Below, one piece after another: positions 6,273 through 14,228 of a DNA stretch of 32,438 bases. Numbering within the stretch: the stretch's first letter is position 1; the number at the start of each line of letters is the position of its first letter. The notes under the pieces are model-generated. The model was given only the letters and a program-made list of their open reading frames with translations, did not search any database and had not been told where the DNA came from. Source of the DNA: Rhodocyclaceae bacterium (GTDB taxonomy: Bacteria > Pseudomonadota > Gammaproteobacteria > Burkholderiales > Rhodocyclaceae); assembly GCA_027310465.1 (NCBI GenBank), contig DAIDAU010000418.1, forward strand, positions 1 through 32,438, written 5' to 3'. A program made the translations under genes and the position numbers.

Positions 6273-6779
6273 ATGGATACCCTTCATACAGACATCGCGC
6301 CGGAACGTTGGAAAGAAGACGACGCCCTGGCTCCCTTCTATGCCGCCGGGGCCGGTGTCCTGCGCACCACCTACGACGCGGAGCTGGTGCGCCTGGCGCG
6401 CCAGTACATGGCGTTCGCCGGCAGCACGCGCAACGCGCTCAACCTGATCTCCGGCCTGCGCAATGCCACCGAGGTCAGGCTGCAGGCCGCCGAAGGCGAG
6501 GTGGCGTTCACGCCGCCGACCGTGCCGATGGGCTGGAGCCGCGTCCAGCGCATCCTCAACCTCGCGCGTGCCGGACTGACCTCGCTGGGCATCGACCACC
6601 CGCAGCCGTCGCAGATCGTCGCCGCGCTGATGGGCGGCACGCTGGCGAACGGCCACGGCGTCGTCGCCTTTCCCGGCGTGCTGCGCATGCACAGCGAGCG
6701 CGTCGACTGGACGCGCATCGCGCATGCCTTCGCGCTGGTCGCGCCGACGGGCGCGCTCGAGCACTCGCAGCGCAGCTAG
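6273..6779 (+). CDS. Conserved-looking protein of unknown function (168 aa)
   Basis: I do not recognise this protein. It is predicted soluble, with no signal peptide or membrane segment. It is rich in Ala, Arg and Leu, with helical stretches such as VQRILNLARAGLTSLG and a Gly-rich turn LMGGTLANGHGVVAFPG. The start at 6273 is chosen over an upstream in-frame Met (6222) because CAGGAG lies 8 bases before it. Codon use is like its neighbours and the frame is open throughout, so it is likely real. It is divergent from the PA2779/PA2778 pair, and its stop overlaps the 3' end of the convergent membrane protein gene by four bases. Confidence 0.7.
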   Translation: MDTLHTDIAPERWKEDDALAPFYAAGAGVLRTTYDAELVRLARQYMAFAGSTRNALNLISGLRNATEVRLQAAEGEVAFTPPTVPMGWSRVQRILNLARAGLTSLGIDHPQPSQIVAALMGGTLANGHGVVAFPGVLRMHSERVDWTRIAHAFALVAPTGALEHSQRS

Positions 6780-7861
6780 GAGCCCGCTTCCCGGCGGCGG
6801 CCGCGGCGCACGCCGGCGGCGGTCAGCGCGAGGAACAGCGCCAGCGCGGCGGCGTTGCCCATCCCGCCCCAGGCGGCCAGGGCCGGCCAGCCGAGCAGGT
6901 CGCCGGCGAGGCGCAGCAGCAGCGTGGCGTTGAGCAGCGCGAGGAGCACGTAGGACAGCGGCGTGAACGGCATGTCGATCTCGAGCAGGCCGGGCAGGAT
7001 CGCCGACGCATGCGCGATCGCGGCGGCGAAGGCGAAGCCGATGAAGACGGCATGCAAGGCGCCGTCGTAGAGCGGTCCGCTGTCGCCGGCGAACGGCAGC
7101 ACCAGCCCGCCGGCGGCGAGCCAGAGGTAGCCGCCGATCAAGCACAGCGAGGCGAAGCGCGCCTGCCGCTCCCCGCGCAAGTCCGCACGCGCCGCGTCCA
7201 GGCCGAGCAGCCACAGCGCGAGACAAACGAGCGCGACGCCCGCTGCCACGGCACCGGCATTCCGGTTCCACGGCAGCAGCAGCGCGCCGGCGGCGAGCAG
7301 CAGCGCCGCGGCGGCCAGCAGCGCCATGGCGACCTTGCCCGGGCGCATCGGCTGCGACAGCTCGAGCCGCTCGGCGACGACGGTGAGGACGAGGAACGCG
7401 AGCCAGGCGCCGGTCGCCTCGCTGGCGGGCAATTCCGCCAGCCACAAGGCGTTGCCGGCGACGCCGCACAGCGCGCCGGCCAGCCCCATCGCGCCGTGCG
7501 GCGCCGCGTCCTGCCGCCAGTTGCCGAAGGCCAGCACGGCGAGCAGGACGCTGCCGGCGAGCAGCAGCGAAGCGGCGAACAGATGCGGGGCGGCGAAGGC
7601 GGTGGCCAGCCCGCCCAGCGCGGCGCAGGCGGGGCTGAGGCAGGCGAGGCGCCCGCCGCGGGCGGCCGCATGTTCGAGGCCGACGAGGGCGCCGAAGAAG
7701 GCGATCATGAGGGCGCCATGAAAGCTTGCGATCTGGGTTCCCGGCAGCGGAATTTCCCAGTCCATGCGCCAAAGCCCGCCCCATGCGCCCAGCACCAGAG
7801 CGACAGCGCCGGCCGCCAGCAGGGCCCCGCGCTGTGAAGCTCGTAAATCATTGCCAGACAT
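6776..7861 (-). CDS. Polytopic membrane protein, NnrS-like (putative)
   Basis: This 361-residue protein has about ten to twelve hydrophobic segments spread over its whole length. Two His-containing helices stand out: ASFHGALMIAFFGALVGLEH near the N-terminus and ALHAVFIGFAFAAAIAHASA near residue 270. The spacing and sequence around these His residues resemble NnrS-type haem/copper membrane proteins linked to nitrogen-oxide metabolism, but the resemblance is partial, so the call is tentative. It ends in a basic cytoplasmic tail. It diverges from the chemoreceptor gene across a 159-base gap. Confidence 0.6.
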   Translation of the reverse strand: MSGNDLRASQRGALLAAGAVALVLGAWGGLWRMDWEIPLPGTQIASFHGALMIAFFGALVGLEHAAARGGRLACLSPACAALGGLATAFAAPHLFAASLLLAGSVLLAVLAFGNWRQDAAPHGAMGLAGALCGVAGNALWLAELPASEATGAWLAFLVLTVVAERLELSQPMRPGKVAMALLAAAALLLAAGALLLPWNRNAGAVAAGVALVCLALWLLGLDAARADLRGERQARFASLCLIGGYLWLAAGGLVLPFAGDSGPLYDGALHAVFIGFAFAAAIAHASAILPGLLEIDMPFTPLSYVLLALLNATLLLRLAGDLLGWPALAAWGGMGNAAALALFLALTAAGVRRGRRREAGS

Positions 7862-8020
7862 AGGGAATAGTCTCGGTCTTATTCGGAGTGCGTAGTGTAG
7901 CGAACAAGCACCGCCTATTACTGTCGACAGAATGGCGTAAGGCGAACATGCCAGACTTTAGGGTGCGCGTAGGTGCGCCTCGAATCAGCTACATTACAAA
8001 AAGTGCCGCAGGAGGGGAAT

Positions 8021-9817
8021 ATGGATCTGTTCTGGAAGTTTTACGACTGGAACGAACGAACGTTTTGGAATTCGCTCACCAAGAAGCTGCTGAGCTTTCT
8101 GCTGCTGTTCTTCGTCGATCTCGCCTTCCTGGCGATCTTCATGTACCACAAGAACCTGGTCGCCGAGGAACTGGGCAAGGCGCATGCCGAATCCGCGCTC
8201 GCCGACCACGTGGCGGCGACCCTCAACCACGGCTTCGAGCTCATGATCGGGCTGACCTTCGTCGCGCTGACCTGGAACGTCCTGCAGATCCTCTACCTGC
8301 GCCACCTGATCGTGCGGCCGATCAAGTCCATCACCCTGGTCTTCGACGAGATCGCCGACGGCGAGGGCGACTTCTCGCGCAACCTGCCGACCATCACGCA
8401 CGACGAACTGCGCACGCTGGCCGAGAGCTACAACCGCTTCGCCGACAAGATGCGCCAGATCATCGGCGAAGTGCGCAAGATGAGCGTCAGCATCGCGCGC
8501 GAGGCGGTGGTGGTGAAGAAGACCGTGGCCGCGACGGCGACGCGCGCCGCGCGCCAGGGCGAGATCACCGAGGCGGTGTTCGGCGCCAGCAACGAGGCGA
8601 CGCAGGCGATCCACGAGGTCTCGGCGTCGACCGAGGTGATCTCGCAATCGACCGGCGCCAATCTCGACTCGGCGCGCGCCTCGTTCGACGAGACGCTGGA
8701 AATCGTCGGCAAGGTGCAGGCCGTCAGCGAGCGGCTGGCGCGCTTCAACGACACCGTCGGCAGCCTGGCGCAGCGCTCCGAGAGCGTGCGCCAGATCGCC
8801 GCGCTGATCAAGGACGTCGCCGACCAGACCAACCTGCTGGCGCTCAACGCCGCCATCGAGGCGGCGCGGGCCGGCGAGGCCGGCCGCGGCTTCGCCGTGG
8901 TGGCGGACGAGGTACGCAAGCTGTCGGAGCGCGTCAACACCGCGACGCAGGAGATCAACGACAACATCGCCGGCATGACCGGGCTGGTCAAGGACACGCA
9001 GAGCGAGAACGAGCTGATCAACGCCGACATCCGCGAGACGCGCGCCGTGGTCGAACGCTCGGCCGAGGAGTTCCGCAAGATGGTGACCGACTTCGAGCAC
9101 ACCAGCGACCAGCTCATCCAGATCGCCGCCGCCATGGAGGAACTGACGGCGACCAACGGCCAGGTGCATGACGCCGTGACGCACGTGCATGAGCTGTCGT
9201 CCGAAGTCAGCGGCTCCATGAAGTCGTCCGAGGAATCGACGCTGACGCTCGCCAGGGCGACCGAGAGCGTGCAGGAACTGGTGTCGCGCTTCAAGATCGG
9301 CCGCGGCGCCTTCGACTACAACGTCGACCAGGCGCGCAGCTTCCGCGACGCCGCCGAGAGGAAGCTGGTCGAGTTCGCCGCCCGCGGCGTCGACGTCTGG
9401 GACCAGCGCTACAAGACGATTCCCAACACCAGCCCGCAGAAATACGAGGTCGGCTACCTGCGCGCCTTCGAGCAGGAGATGCAGCCGCTGCTCGAGGACT
9501 GCCTGAAGGCCCTGAAGGGCGGCAACTACGCGATCCTCATCGACAACCGCGGCTACGCGGCGATCCACAACCTCAAGTTCTCCAAGCCCCTGACCGGAGA
9601 TCCGCAGGTCGACCTGGTCGGCAACCGCACGCGCCGCATCTGGGAAGACCCGACCGGCCAGCGCAGCGCGAAAAACACCATGCCGCTGCTGCTGCAGACC
9701 TACGCGCGCGACACCGGCGAGATCCTCTCCGAGATCGACCTGCCGATCACCATCAACGGCCGTCACTGGGGCGGCGTGCGCATCGGCTGCGACAGCAGCG
9801 TGCTGCTGGAGAAGTGA
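8021..9817 (+). CDS. Methyl-accepting chemotaxis protein with C-terminal sensory domain
   Basis: This 598-residue chemoreceptor is started at 8021 because of a strong GGAGGGG site; an upstream in-frame Met lacks one. Two membrane helices (about residues 22-41 and 72-93) bracket only a short periplasmic loop, too small for a ligand domain. A HAMP region follows, then the signalling domain with the conserved hairpin tip ...[20 protein letters not shown] (E286 at the turn). After the coiled coil, residues about 440-598 form an extra cytoplasmic domain with [22 protein letters not shown] and [11 protein letters not shown], resembling Cache-like domains found at the C-terminus of some betaproteobacterial and alphaproteobacterial receptors. 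Sensing is therefore likely cytoplasmic. Ligand unknown. Confidence 0.9.
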   Translation: MDLFWKFYDWNERTFWNSLTKKLLSFLLLFFVDLAFLAIFMYHKNLVAEELGKAHAESALADHVAATLNHGFELMIGLTFVALTWNVLQILYLRHLIVRPIKSITLVFDEIADGEGDFSRNLPTITHDELRTLAESYNRFADKMRQIIGEVRKMSVSIAREAVVVKKTVAATATRAARQGEITEAVFGASNEATQAIHEVSASTEVISQSTGANLDSARASFDETLEIVGKVQAVSERLARFNDTVGSLAQRSESVRQIAALIKDVADQTNLLALNAAIEAARAGEAGRGFAVVADEVRKLSERVNTATQEINDNIAGMTGLVKDTQSENELINADIRETRAVVERSAEEFRKMVTDFEHTSDQLIQIAAAMEELTATNGQVHDAVTHVHELSSEVSGSMKSSEESTLTLARATESVQELVSRFKIGRGAFDYNVDQARSFRDAAERKLVEFAARGVDVWDQRYKTIPNTSPQKYEVGYLRAFEQEMQPLLEDCLKALKGGNYAILIDNRGYAAIHNLKFSKPLTGDPQVDLVGNRTRRIWEDPTGQRSAKNTMPLLLQTYARDTGEILSEIDLPITINGRHWGGVRIGCDSSVLLEK

Positions 9818-9879
9818 GGCCCGGCTGGGGCATATTGTCGCAGCCTGAGGGCGGGCGCCGAGCCGGGCGCGGGATGCGG

Positions 9880-9885
9880 GATAAT
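9880..9885 (+). promoter_or_regulatory. Possible leaderless -10 box of regB
   Basis: GATAAT lies 8 bases before the regB ATG inside a short palindrome (CGGGA-TAA-TCCCG). If used, transcription would start at about the start codon. No strong -35 is visible and no ribosome binding site precedes the gene. Confidence 0.35.
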
Positions 9886-9893
9886 CCCGGTCC

Positions 9894-11150
9894 ATGCCGA
9901 TCGCCATCACCGCCGACCAGGAGAACACGCGCGCCACGCTGCGCCGGCTGATCCAACTGCGCTGGTGGCTGCTCGCCGGCGCCGCCGCGGCGGTCGTCGC
10001 CGTTCCCGCCTGGCTCGACATCCCCTTGCCGCTGGCGCCGCTGCTCGCGGCCCTGGCGCTGCTGGCGGCGTTCAACGCCAATGCCGCGCGGCGCCTCGCC
10101 TCGGGCGAAACGCCGACGCAGCGGGCGCTGGCCTTCCAGATCGGCGTCGACCTCGTCGTCCTCGGCGTGCTGCTGTTCCTCAGCGGCGGCGGCGCCAACC
10201 CGCTGGTGTCGCTGCTGCTGCTGCCGGTCGCGGCCGCCGCGCTGATCCTGCCGCCGCCGTGGGCGGCCGGCATCGCCGCGGCGGCGGTGGCGCTCTATTC
10301 GTTCCTCGCCGAATGGTTCGTGCCGCTGCAGATCGGCGATCCGCGCCGCGCGACCAGCCTGCACCTGGCCGGCATGTGGCTGACCTTCGTCGTCTCGGTG
10401 ATCCTGATCGCCTGGCTGATCGTGCGCATGACGGCGTCGATCCGCCGCCGCGACGCCGCGCTGGCCGCGGCGCGCGAACAGGCGCTGCGCGACGAGCGCG
10501 TGGTGGCGCTGGGCGCGCTCGCCGCCGGCGCCGCGCACGAGCTCGGCACGCCGCTCGCGACCATCTCCGTTCTCGCCGAGGAGCTCGCGGCGGATGCCTC
10601 CTTGCCCGCAGCCGCGCGCCAGGATGTCGCGCTGCTGCGCGAGCAGGTGGCGGCCTGCAAGGCCATCGTCACGCGCCTCGCGGATCGCGCCGGCGCGGCG
10701 CGGCTCGAAGGCGCGCGCGCCGTGGCCGCCGATCGATGGATCCAGGAAGCGGTGGCGCGCTGGCAGTCGACGCGGCCGCGCGCCTCCTGCGCGCTGACCA
10801 TCGCCGGCGCCGCCCCGGCGCCGCAGATCGCGGTCGACGAGACGCTCGAGCAGGCGCTCGCCAACCTGCTCAACAACGCGGCCAACGCCAGCAACGATCC
10901 GGTGCAATTGCGCCTCGACTGGAGCCGCGAGGCATTGACGGCCGAGGTCGCCGACCACGGCCCCGGCTTCCCGGCGCCGGTGCTGGCGCAGGCCGGCCGC
11001 GCGCCGCTTGCCTCGACCACCGGCGGCGCCGGCATCGGCCTGCTGCTGGCCTTCGCCGCCGTGGGCCGTCTCGGCGGCAGGCTGCGGCTGGAAAACCGCG
11101 GCGGTGCCGTCGCGCGCATCGAACTGCCGCTCGGCGGCGTCCATCCATGA
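9894..11150 (+). CDS. regB: RegB/PrrB-type redox sensor histidine kinase
   Basis: This 418-residue sensor has six hydrophobic helices in the first 180 residues. The quinone-site motif is GGGANPL (98-104), corresponding to the GGxxNPF of RegB. The H-box is AAGAAHELGTPLATI with H215, identical in style to RegB. C255 in EQVAACKAIV lies where the redox-active Cys265 of Rhodobacter capsulatus RegB is found. The ATP-binding lobe follows (LLNNAANAS, DHGPGF, GGAGIGLLL). In the family the kinase phosphorylates RegA under reducing conditions and is held back by oxidised quinone and cysteine oxidation. It overlaps regA by four bases (ATGA). Confidence 0.9.
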   Translation: MPIAITADQENTRATLRRLIQLRWWLLAGAAAAVVAVPAWLDIPLPLAPLLAALALLAAFNANAARRLASGETPTQRALAFQIGVDLVVLGVLLFLSGGGANPLVSLLLLPVAAAALILPPPWAAGIAAAAVALYSFLAEWFVPLQIGDPRRATSLHLAGMWLTFVVSVILIAWLIVRMTASIRRRDAALAAAREQALRDERVVALGALAAGAAHELGTPLATISVLAEELAADASLPAAARQDVALLREQVAACKAIVTRLADRAGAARLEGARAVAADRWIQEAVARWQSTRPRASCALTIAGAAPAPQIAVDETLEQALANLLNNAANASNDPVQLRLDWSREALTAEVADHGPGFPAPVLAQAGRAPLASTTGGAGIGLLLAFAAVGRLGGRLRLENRGGAVARIELPLGGVHP

Positions 11151-11677
11151 GCTCGAAAATCCTGATCATCGACGACGACCCCGCCTTCAACGCGGTGCTG
11201 ACGCGCGCCCTGGTGCGCCGCGGCCACGACGCGCACGGCGTGACGAGCGCGCACGAGGCGCTGGAAGCGGCGCGCGGCGATCCGCCCTCCCAGGTGGTGC
11301 TCGACCTCAATCTCGGCGGCAGCTCGGGCCTTTCATTGATCGAACCGCTGCTGGCCCTGAACCCCGCCTGCCGCATCGTCGTGCTGACCGGCTATGCCAG
11401 CATCGCCACCGCCGTCGACGCCATCAAGCTCGGCGCCATCCAGTACCTGGCCAAGCCCGTCGAGCTGTCGGCCGTGCTCGCCGCCTTCGGCGACGACAAG
11501 CCGAAGCCGGCCGACGCGGTGGAGGATGCGCCGCTGTCGGTGGACCGTCTCGAATGGGAACACATCCAGCGCGTGCTGCGCGACCATGACAACAACATCT
11601 CGGCGACGGCGCGGGCGCTGAACATGCATCGGCGGACGTTGCAGAGGAAGTTGGCTAAGCGGCCGGTGAAACATTAG
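11147..11677 (+). CDS. regA: RegA/PrrA/ActR response regulator
   Basis: This 176-residue regulator has an N-terminal receiver (acidic pocket D9-D11, phospho-acceptor D53 in VVLDLNLGG, T80 and K102 in QYLAKP). A C-terminal Fis-type helix-turn-helix (about residues 139-172, NNISATARALNMHRRTLQRK) follows, which is the compact RegA layout without an AAA+ domain. It is translationally coupled to regB. By family, it controls respiration, carbon/nitrogen metabolism and electron-transport genes in response to redox state. Targets here cannot be listed from sequence alone. Confidence 0.9.
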   Translation: MSSKILIIDDDPAFNAVLTRALVRRGHDAHGVTSAHEALEAARGDPPSQVVLDLNLGGSSGLSLIEPLLALNPACRIVVLTGYASIATAVDAIKLGAIQYLAKPVELSAVLAAFGDDKPKPADAVEDAPLSVDRLEWEHIQRVLRDHDNNISATARALNMHRRTLQRKLAKRPVKH

Positions 11678-11706
11678 CGCTTGGGTATGTGCGTGAGCGC
11701 TCGTGC

Positions 11707-11771
11707 CGACGGGGTGGTCCGCTGCGCTCCATGTCCCCCGGCGGACACGAAGCGGCGACGACCCCCCGTCG
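11707..11771. repeat. Nested inverted repeats between convergent regA and copper chaperone
   Basis: The outer pair is CGACGGGG (11707-11714) / CCCCGTCG (11764-11771). The inner pair is GTCCGC (11717-11722) / GCGGAC (11741-11746). It lies in the 125-base gap where two genes converge. It may act as a bidirectional terminator or be a dispersed palindromic element. There is no T run. Confidence 0.4.
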
Positions 11772-11802
11772 CCCTTGGCGGTTAAGCGATGAGTCCCGCC
11801 TT

Positions 11803-12285
11803 TCAGTGATGCATATGCTCGTGATCCCCCATCGGCATCGACATCGGCGCCGCGTCCGGCATCTTCACCGGCGCGTCGACCTGCTTGCTGCTGCCGTCGG
11901 CGAAGCGCAGCGTCAGCTTCACCTTGTCGCCCTGTTTCAGGCTCGTGGTGGGATCGATCATCATGACGTGGAAGCCGCCGGGCTGGAGGGCGGTTTCGCT
12001 CTTCGCTTTGAGCTCGATCGACGGCACCTGGCGCATTTCCATGACGCCGCCCTGGTCGATGTGGGTATGCATTTCGACCTTCTTGGCGGCCGTGCTTTCC
12101 ACCTTCACCATCTTGGTGGCGGCGCCGTCGTTCTTCAGCGTCATGAAGGCCGCGGTGGCGCGGGCGCCGGGGGGGGCGGCGCGGACGTAGGGATCGACGA
12201 CCTGGACGGCGTCGGCGGCACCGGCGGCGTAAACGGCGGCGCTGGCCGACATGGCGAGGGCGAAGAGAAGGCGGGAGGCGGTCAT
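11803..12285 (-). CDS. PCu(A)C-type periplasmic copper(I) chaperone
   Basis: This 160-residue protein has a signal peptide (about residues 1-24) and a PCu(A)C/DUF461 domain. The copper motif H-X10-M-X21-H-X-M is exact: H73, M84, H106 and M108. A C-terminal tail with repeated Met and His (MPMGDHEHMHH) may add a second copper site, as known for some family members. The family hands Cu(I) to the CuA or CuB centres of cytochrome oxidase together with SCO proteins, and an SCO gene lies 1.2 kb away. It follows the YtkA-like gene in the same reverse-strand unit with an 18-base gap. Confidence 0.93.
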   Translation of the reverse strand: MTASRLLFALAMSASAAVYAAGAADAVQVVDPYVRAAPPGARATAAFMTLKNDGAATKMVKVESTAAKKVEMHTHIDQGGVMEMRQVPSIELKAKSETALQPGGFHVMMIDPTTSLKQGDKVKLTLRFADGSSKQVDAPVKMPDAAPMSMPMGDHEHMHH

Positions 12286-12303
12286 GGGTAAGCTCCTTTC
12301 TTG

Positions 12304-12777
12304 TTAGTGCGGCGATGAATCGAAATGGAAGGGCGCGCTGATGCGTTCGCGGCCGCTTTCGAGGATGACGGTGGCGCGCCATGCCATGGCGCCGGTGATG
12401 CAGACGGGCAGGCTGGTGGCGCCGGCGAAGCGGCCCGGCGCGGTCTGCGCGAGGCTGGTGCGGTTCACGCCCATGTTCATCGTTGCGCCGGCGAGGTCGA
12501 GCATGACGCTGCCGGCATCCCGGCCGGTCACGCGCACTTCGACGCCGAGCGGCTTCAGGTTCGGGATCGGCCGCGGCGTGATCGACAGCTCGATGCGCCC
12601 GCCGCCGGGAATGGCGGCGCCGCATGCCTGGCGCTGCAGGTCGCAGCCGGGCTCGGGCGTCGCGGCGAGGTCGCTCTTGGGCAGCAGCAGCGGGGAGAAA
12701 TGGTAGCCGGCGGCGCCGACCGCGAGCAGCGCGGCCACGATGGCAGCGTCGACGACGAAACTCTTGTTGATGGGCAC
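12304..12777 (-). CDS. YtkA/FixH-like single-span membrane protein
   Basis: The protein has about 157 residues from a GTG at 12777. One N-terminal membrane helix (FVVDAAIVAALLAVGAAGYHF) is followed by an exported beta-sandwich-like domain containing VMLDLAGATMNMGVNRTSL and a Cys pair (CDLQRQAC). The ...MNMG.N...L..t..G.f.g...lp.C...m.W...v pattern is that of small FixH/YtkA-like proteins found with cytochrome oxidase and copper genes. An earlier GTG (12840) would add 21 basic residues. I prefer 12777 because a -10-like TAAACT lies upstream of it and inside that extension. It is probably co-transcribed with the PCu(A)C gene. Confidence 0.7.
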   Translation of the reverse strand: MPINKSFVVDAAIVAALLAVGAAGYHFSPLLLPKSDLAATPEPGCDLQRQACGAAIPGGGRIELSITPRPIPNLKPLGVEVRVTGRDAGSVMLDLAGATMNMGVNRTSLAQTAPGRFAGATSLPVCITGAMAWRATVILESGRERISAPFHFDSSPH

Positions 12778-12841
12778 GATCGAGGCGAGGTTTCGCGAAG
12801 CGGCAAGTTTAGCGCGTGAAGCCCTGCTGCCTCCCGGCACT

Positions 12842-12892
12842 GCGGCAACTTGCCGCAGGCCAAGCCGGAGGCGCGGCGCGGGCCGTTATACT
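12842..12892 (+). promoter_or_regulatory. Divergent region with palindrome and tlpA -10 box
   Basis: A perfect palindrome of 7-bp arms, GCGGCAA-C-TTGCCGC, lies at 12842-12856 between the divergent YtkA-like and TlpA-like genes and could be an operator. TATACT at 12887-12892 lies 8 bases before the TlpA-like ATG, again suggesting a leaderless transcript. No good -35 was found. Confidence 0.4.
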
Positions 12893-12900
12893 TCGCCGCT

Positions 12901-13434
12901 ATGATTTCCAACCACCTTCCGTCTTCACCCCGTCTCCGCCGGCTGCGCGGCCTGCTGCTCGCCGGCGCCTGCGCGCTGCTGGCGGGAAGCGCGGCGGCCG
13001 CGGAGCCCGCCGCCGATCCGCTCTTCGCCGCGGCCCTGGCCGACCTCAACGACAAGCCGGCGACGCTGGCGGCCTGGAAGGGCAAGCCCGTGATCGTCAA
13101 TTTCTGGGCGCGCTGGTGCACGCCGTGCCGCCAGGAAATACCCGAGTTCGTCAAGGCGCGCGCGCGCCACAAGGGCAGCGGCGTCGAGGTGATCGGGCTG
13201 GCGCTGGAGGAGCAGGGCGCGCCGGTGCGCGAGTTCGCCAAGGCCTACGACATCGAGTACCCGCTGATGCTGATCAAGGACAGGAGCGTGGAGCTGATGT
13301 CGGCGCTGGGCAACGCGCAGCTCGGCCTGCCGTTCACGGTGGCCGTCGATGCGCGCGGCAAGATCGCCTTCATGAAGCTCGGCCCGATGACGGCCGCCGA
13401 CATGGACAAGGCATTCGCCGCCGCGCGGCGCTGA
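12901..13434 (+). CDS. TlpA/ResA-like thiol:disulfide oxidoreductase
   Basis: This 177-residue protein has a twin-basic N-terminus and a hydrophobic export segment ending near AAAAEPA. A thioredoxin fold follows, with the active site WARWCTPC (C73 and C76) and cis-Pro loop GLPFTV. It is probably periplasmic. Such proteins reduce disulfides in apo-cytochrome c or keep the cysteines of SCO and CuA proteins reduced. Its position between PCu(A)C/YtkA-like and SCO genes favours a role in copper-centre maturation; this is inference from context. Its 3' end is 4 bases from that of the convergent SCO gene. Confidence 0.88.
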   Translation: MISNHLPSSPRLRRLRGLLLAGACALLAGSAAAAEPAADPLFAAALADLNDKPATLAAWKGKPVIVNFWARWCTPCRQEIPEFVKARARHKGSGVEVIGLALEEQGAPVREFAKAYDIEYPLMLIKDRSVELMSALGNAQLGLPFTVAVDARGKIAFMKLGPMTAADMDKAFAAARR

Positions 13435-13438
13435 CGGC

Positions 13439-14020
13439 CTACTTGCCGGCGAGCAGCTGCCGCAGGTCGGCGGCGATGTGGTCGGGCGTCTCGCCGTGGC
13501 GGATGGTCAGGCGCAGGCGGCCTTCCGGATCGAAGACGTAGCTCGCGGCGGTGTGGTCGATGCTGTAGCTGCCGGCTTCCTTGCCTGGCTGCTTGGCGTA
13601 GAAGACCTTGAAGTCGCGCGCCGTCGCGGCGGTCGTCGGCTCGTCGCCCCACAGGCCGAGGAACGACGGGTCGAACCAGGGCAGGTATTGCGCCAGTAGC
13701 TGCGGCGTGTCGCGCGCGGGGTCGAGCGTCACGAACAGCACCTGGACGCGCGCCGCGTCGGAACCCAGCAGCTTCATGGTCTCCTTCAGCGCCGCCAGCG
13801 TCGTCGGGCAAACGTCGGGGCACTGCGTGTAGCCGAAGAACAGCACGACGGCCTTGCCCTTGAAATCGCCGACCCGGCGCGGCTTGCCGTTGTGGTCGGT
13901 GAGCGAGAAGTCCTTGCCCCAGTCGACCCCGGTGATGTCGGTGGCGTTGAAATGCGCCGGCTCGCCGCAAGACGCGAGCGTCATGGCGACAGCGGCGAGG
14001 ACGGCGGCGAGGAATCTCAT
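13439..14020 (-). CDS. SCO1/SenC/PrrC-family copper-binding lipoprotein
   Basis: This 193-residue protein has a lipobox LASC (Cys18), so it is probably membrane-anchored outside the inner membrane. The thioredoxin-like SCO domain has CPDVCP (C67, C71), the conserved DPARDTP (D100) and DHT (H156), which together form the Cu(I)/Cu(II) site. Length matches the family. SCO proteins insert or reduce copper at the CuA centre of cytochrome oxidase, or act as redox sensors feeding PrrB/RegB-type kinases (PrrC in Rhodobacter). A regBA pair about 1.8 kb away makes either role possible. Confidence 0.93.
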   Translation of the reverse strand: MRFLAAVLAAVAMTLASCGEPAHFNATDITGVDWGKDFSLTDHNGKPRRVGDFKGKAVVLFFGYTQCPDVCPTTLAALKETMKLLGSDAARVQVLFVTLDPARDTPQLLAQYLPWFDPSFLGLWGDEPTTAATARDFKVFYAKQPGKEAGSYSIDHTAASYVFDPEGRLRLTIRHGETPDHIAADLRQLLAGK

Positions 14021-14228
14021 CGGGATCGAAGCGGGGCGCGGCGCGGACGGCGAAGTTTAGCACCGCGCCGCCTGCGGCCGCGCCTGCGGCATAGATCCCG
14101 CCGAGCCGACGACACCGGCACGCCGAGCCACACCATGCCGGCATGATCCCGCAACGCCGACGCCGATACGGGTATCCTGAGCGGCCTTGCGCGGCCACCT
14201 CGGGCCGCGCATCGATCGGGAGATCTGC

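Noticed and set aside
7922-7931. CTGTCGACAG palindrome considered as a LexA site
   Set aside because: The CTGT and ACAG arms are only 2 bases apart rather than the 8 expected for the enterobacterial site; no support beyond a short palindrome.
7994-10273. 759-codon reverse open frame
   Set aside because: Antisense to the chemoreceptor and regB genes, which have clear domains; composition is shadow-like.
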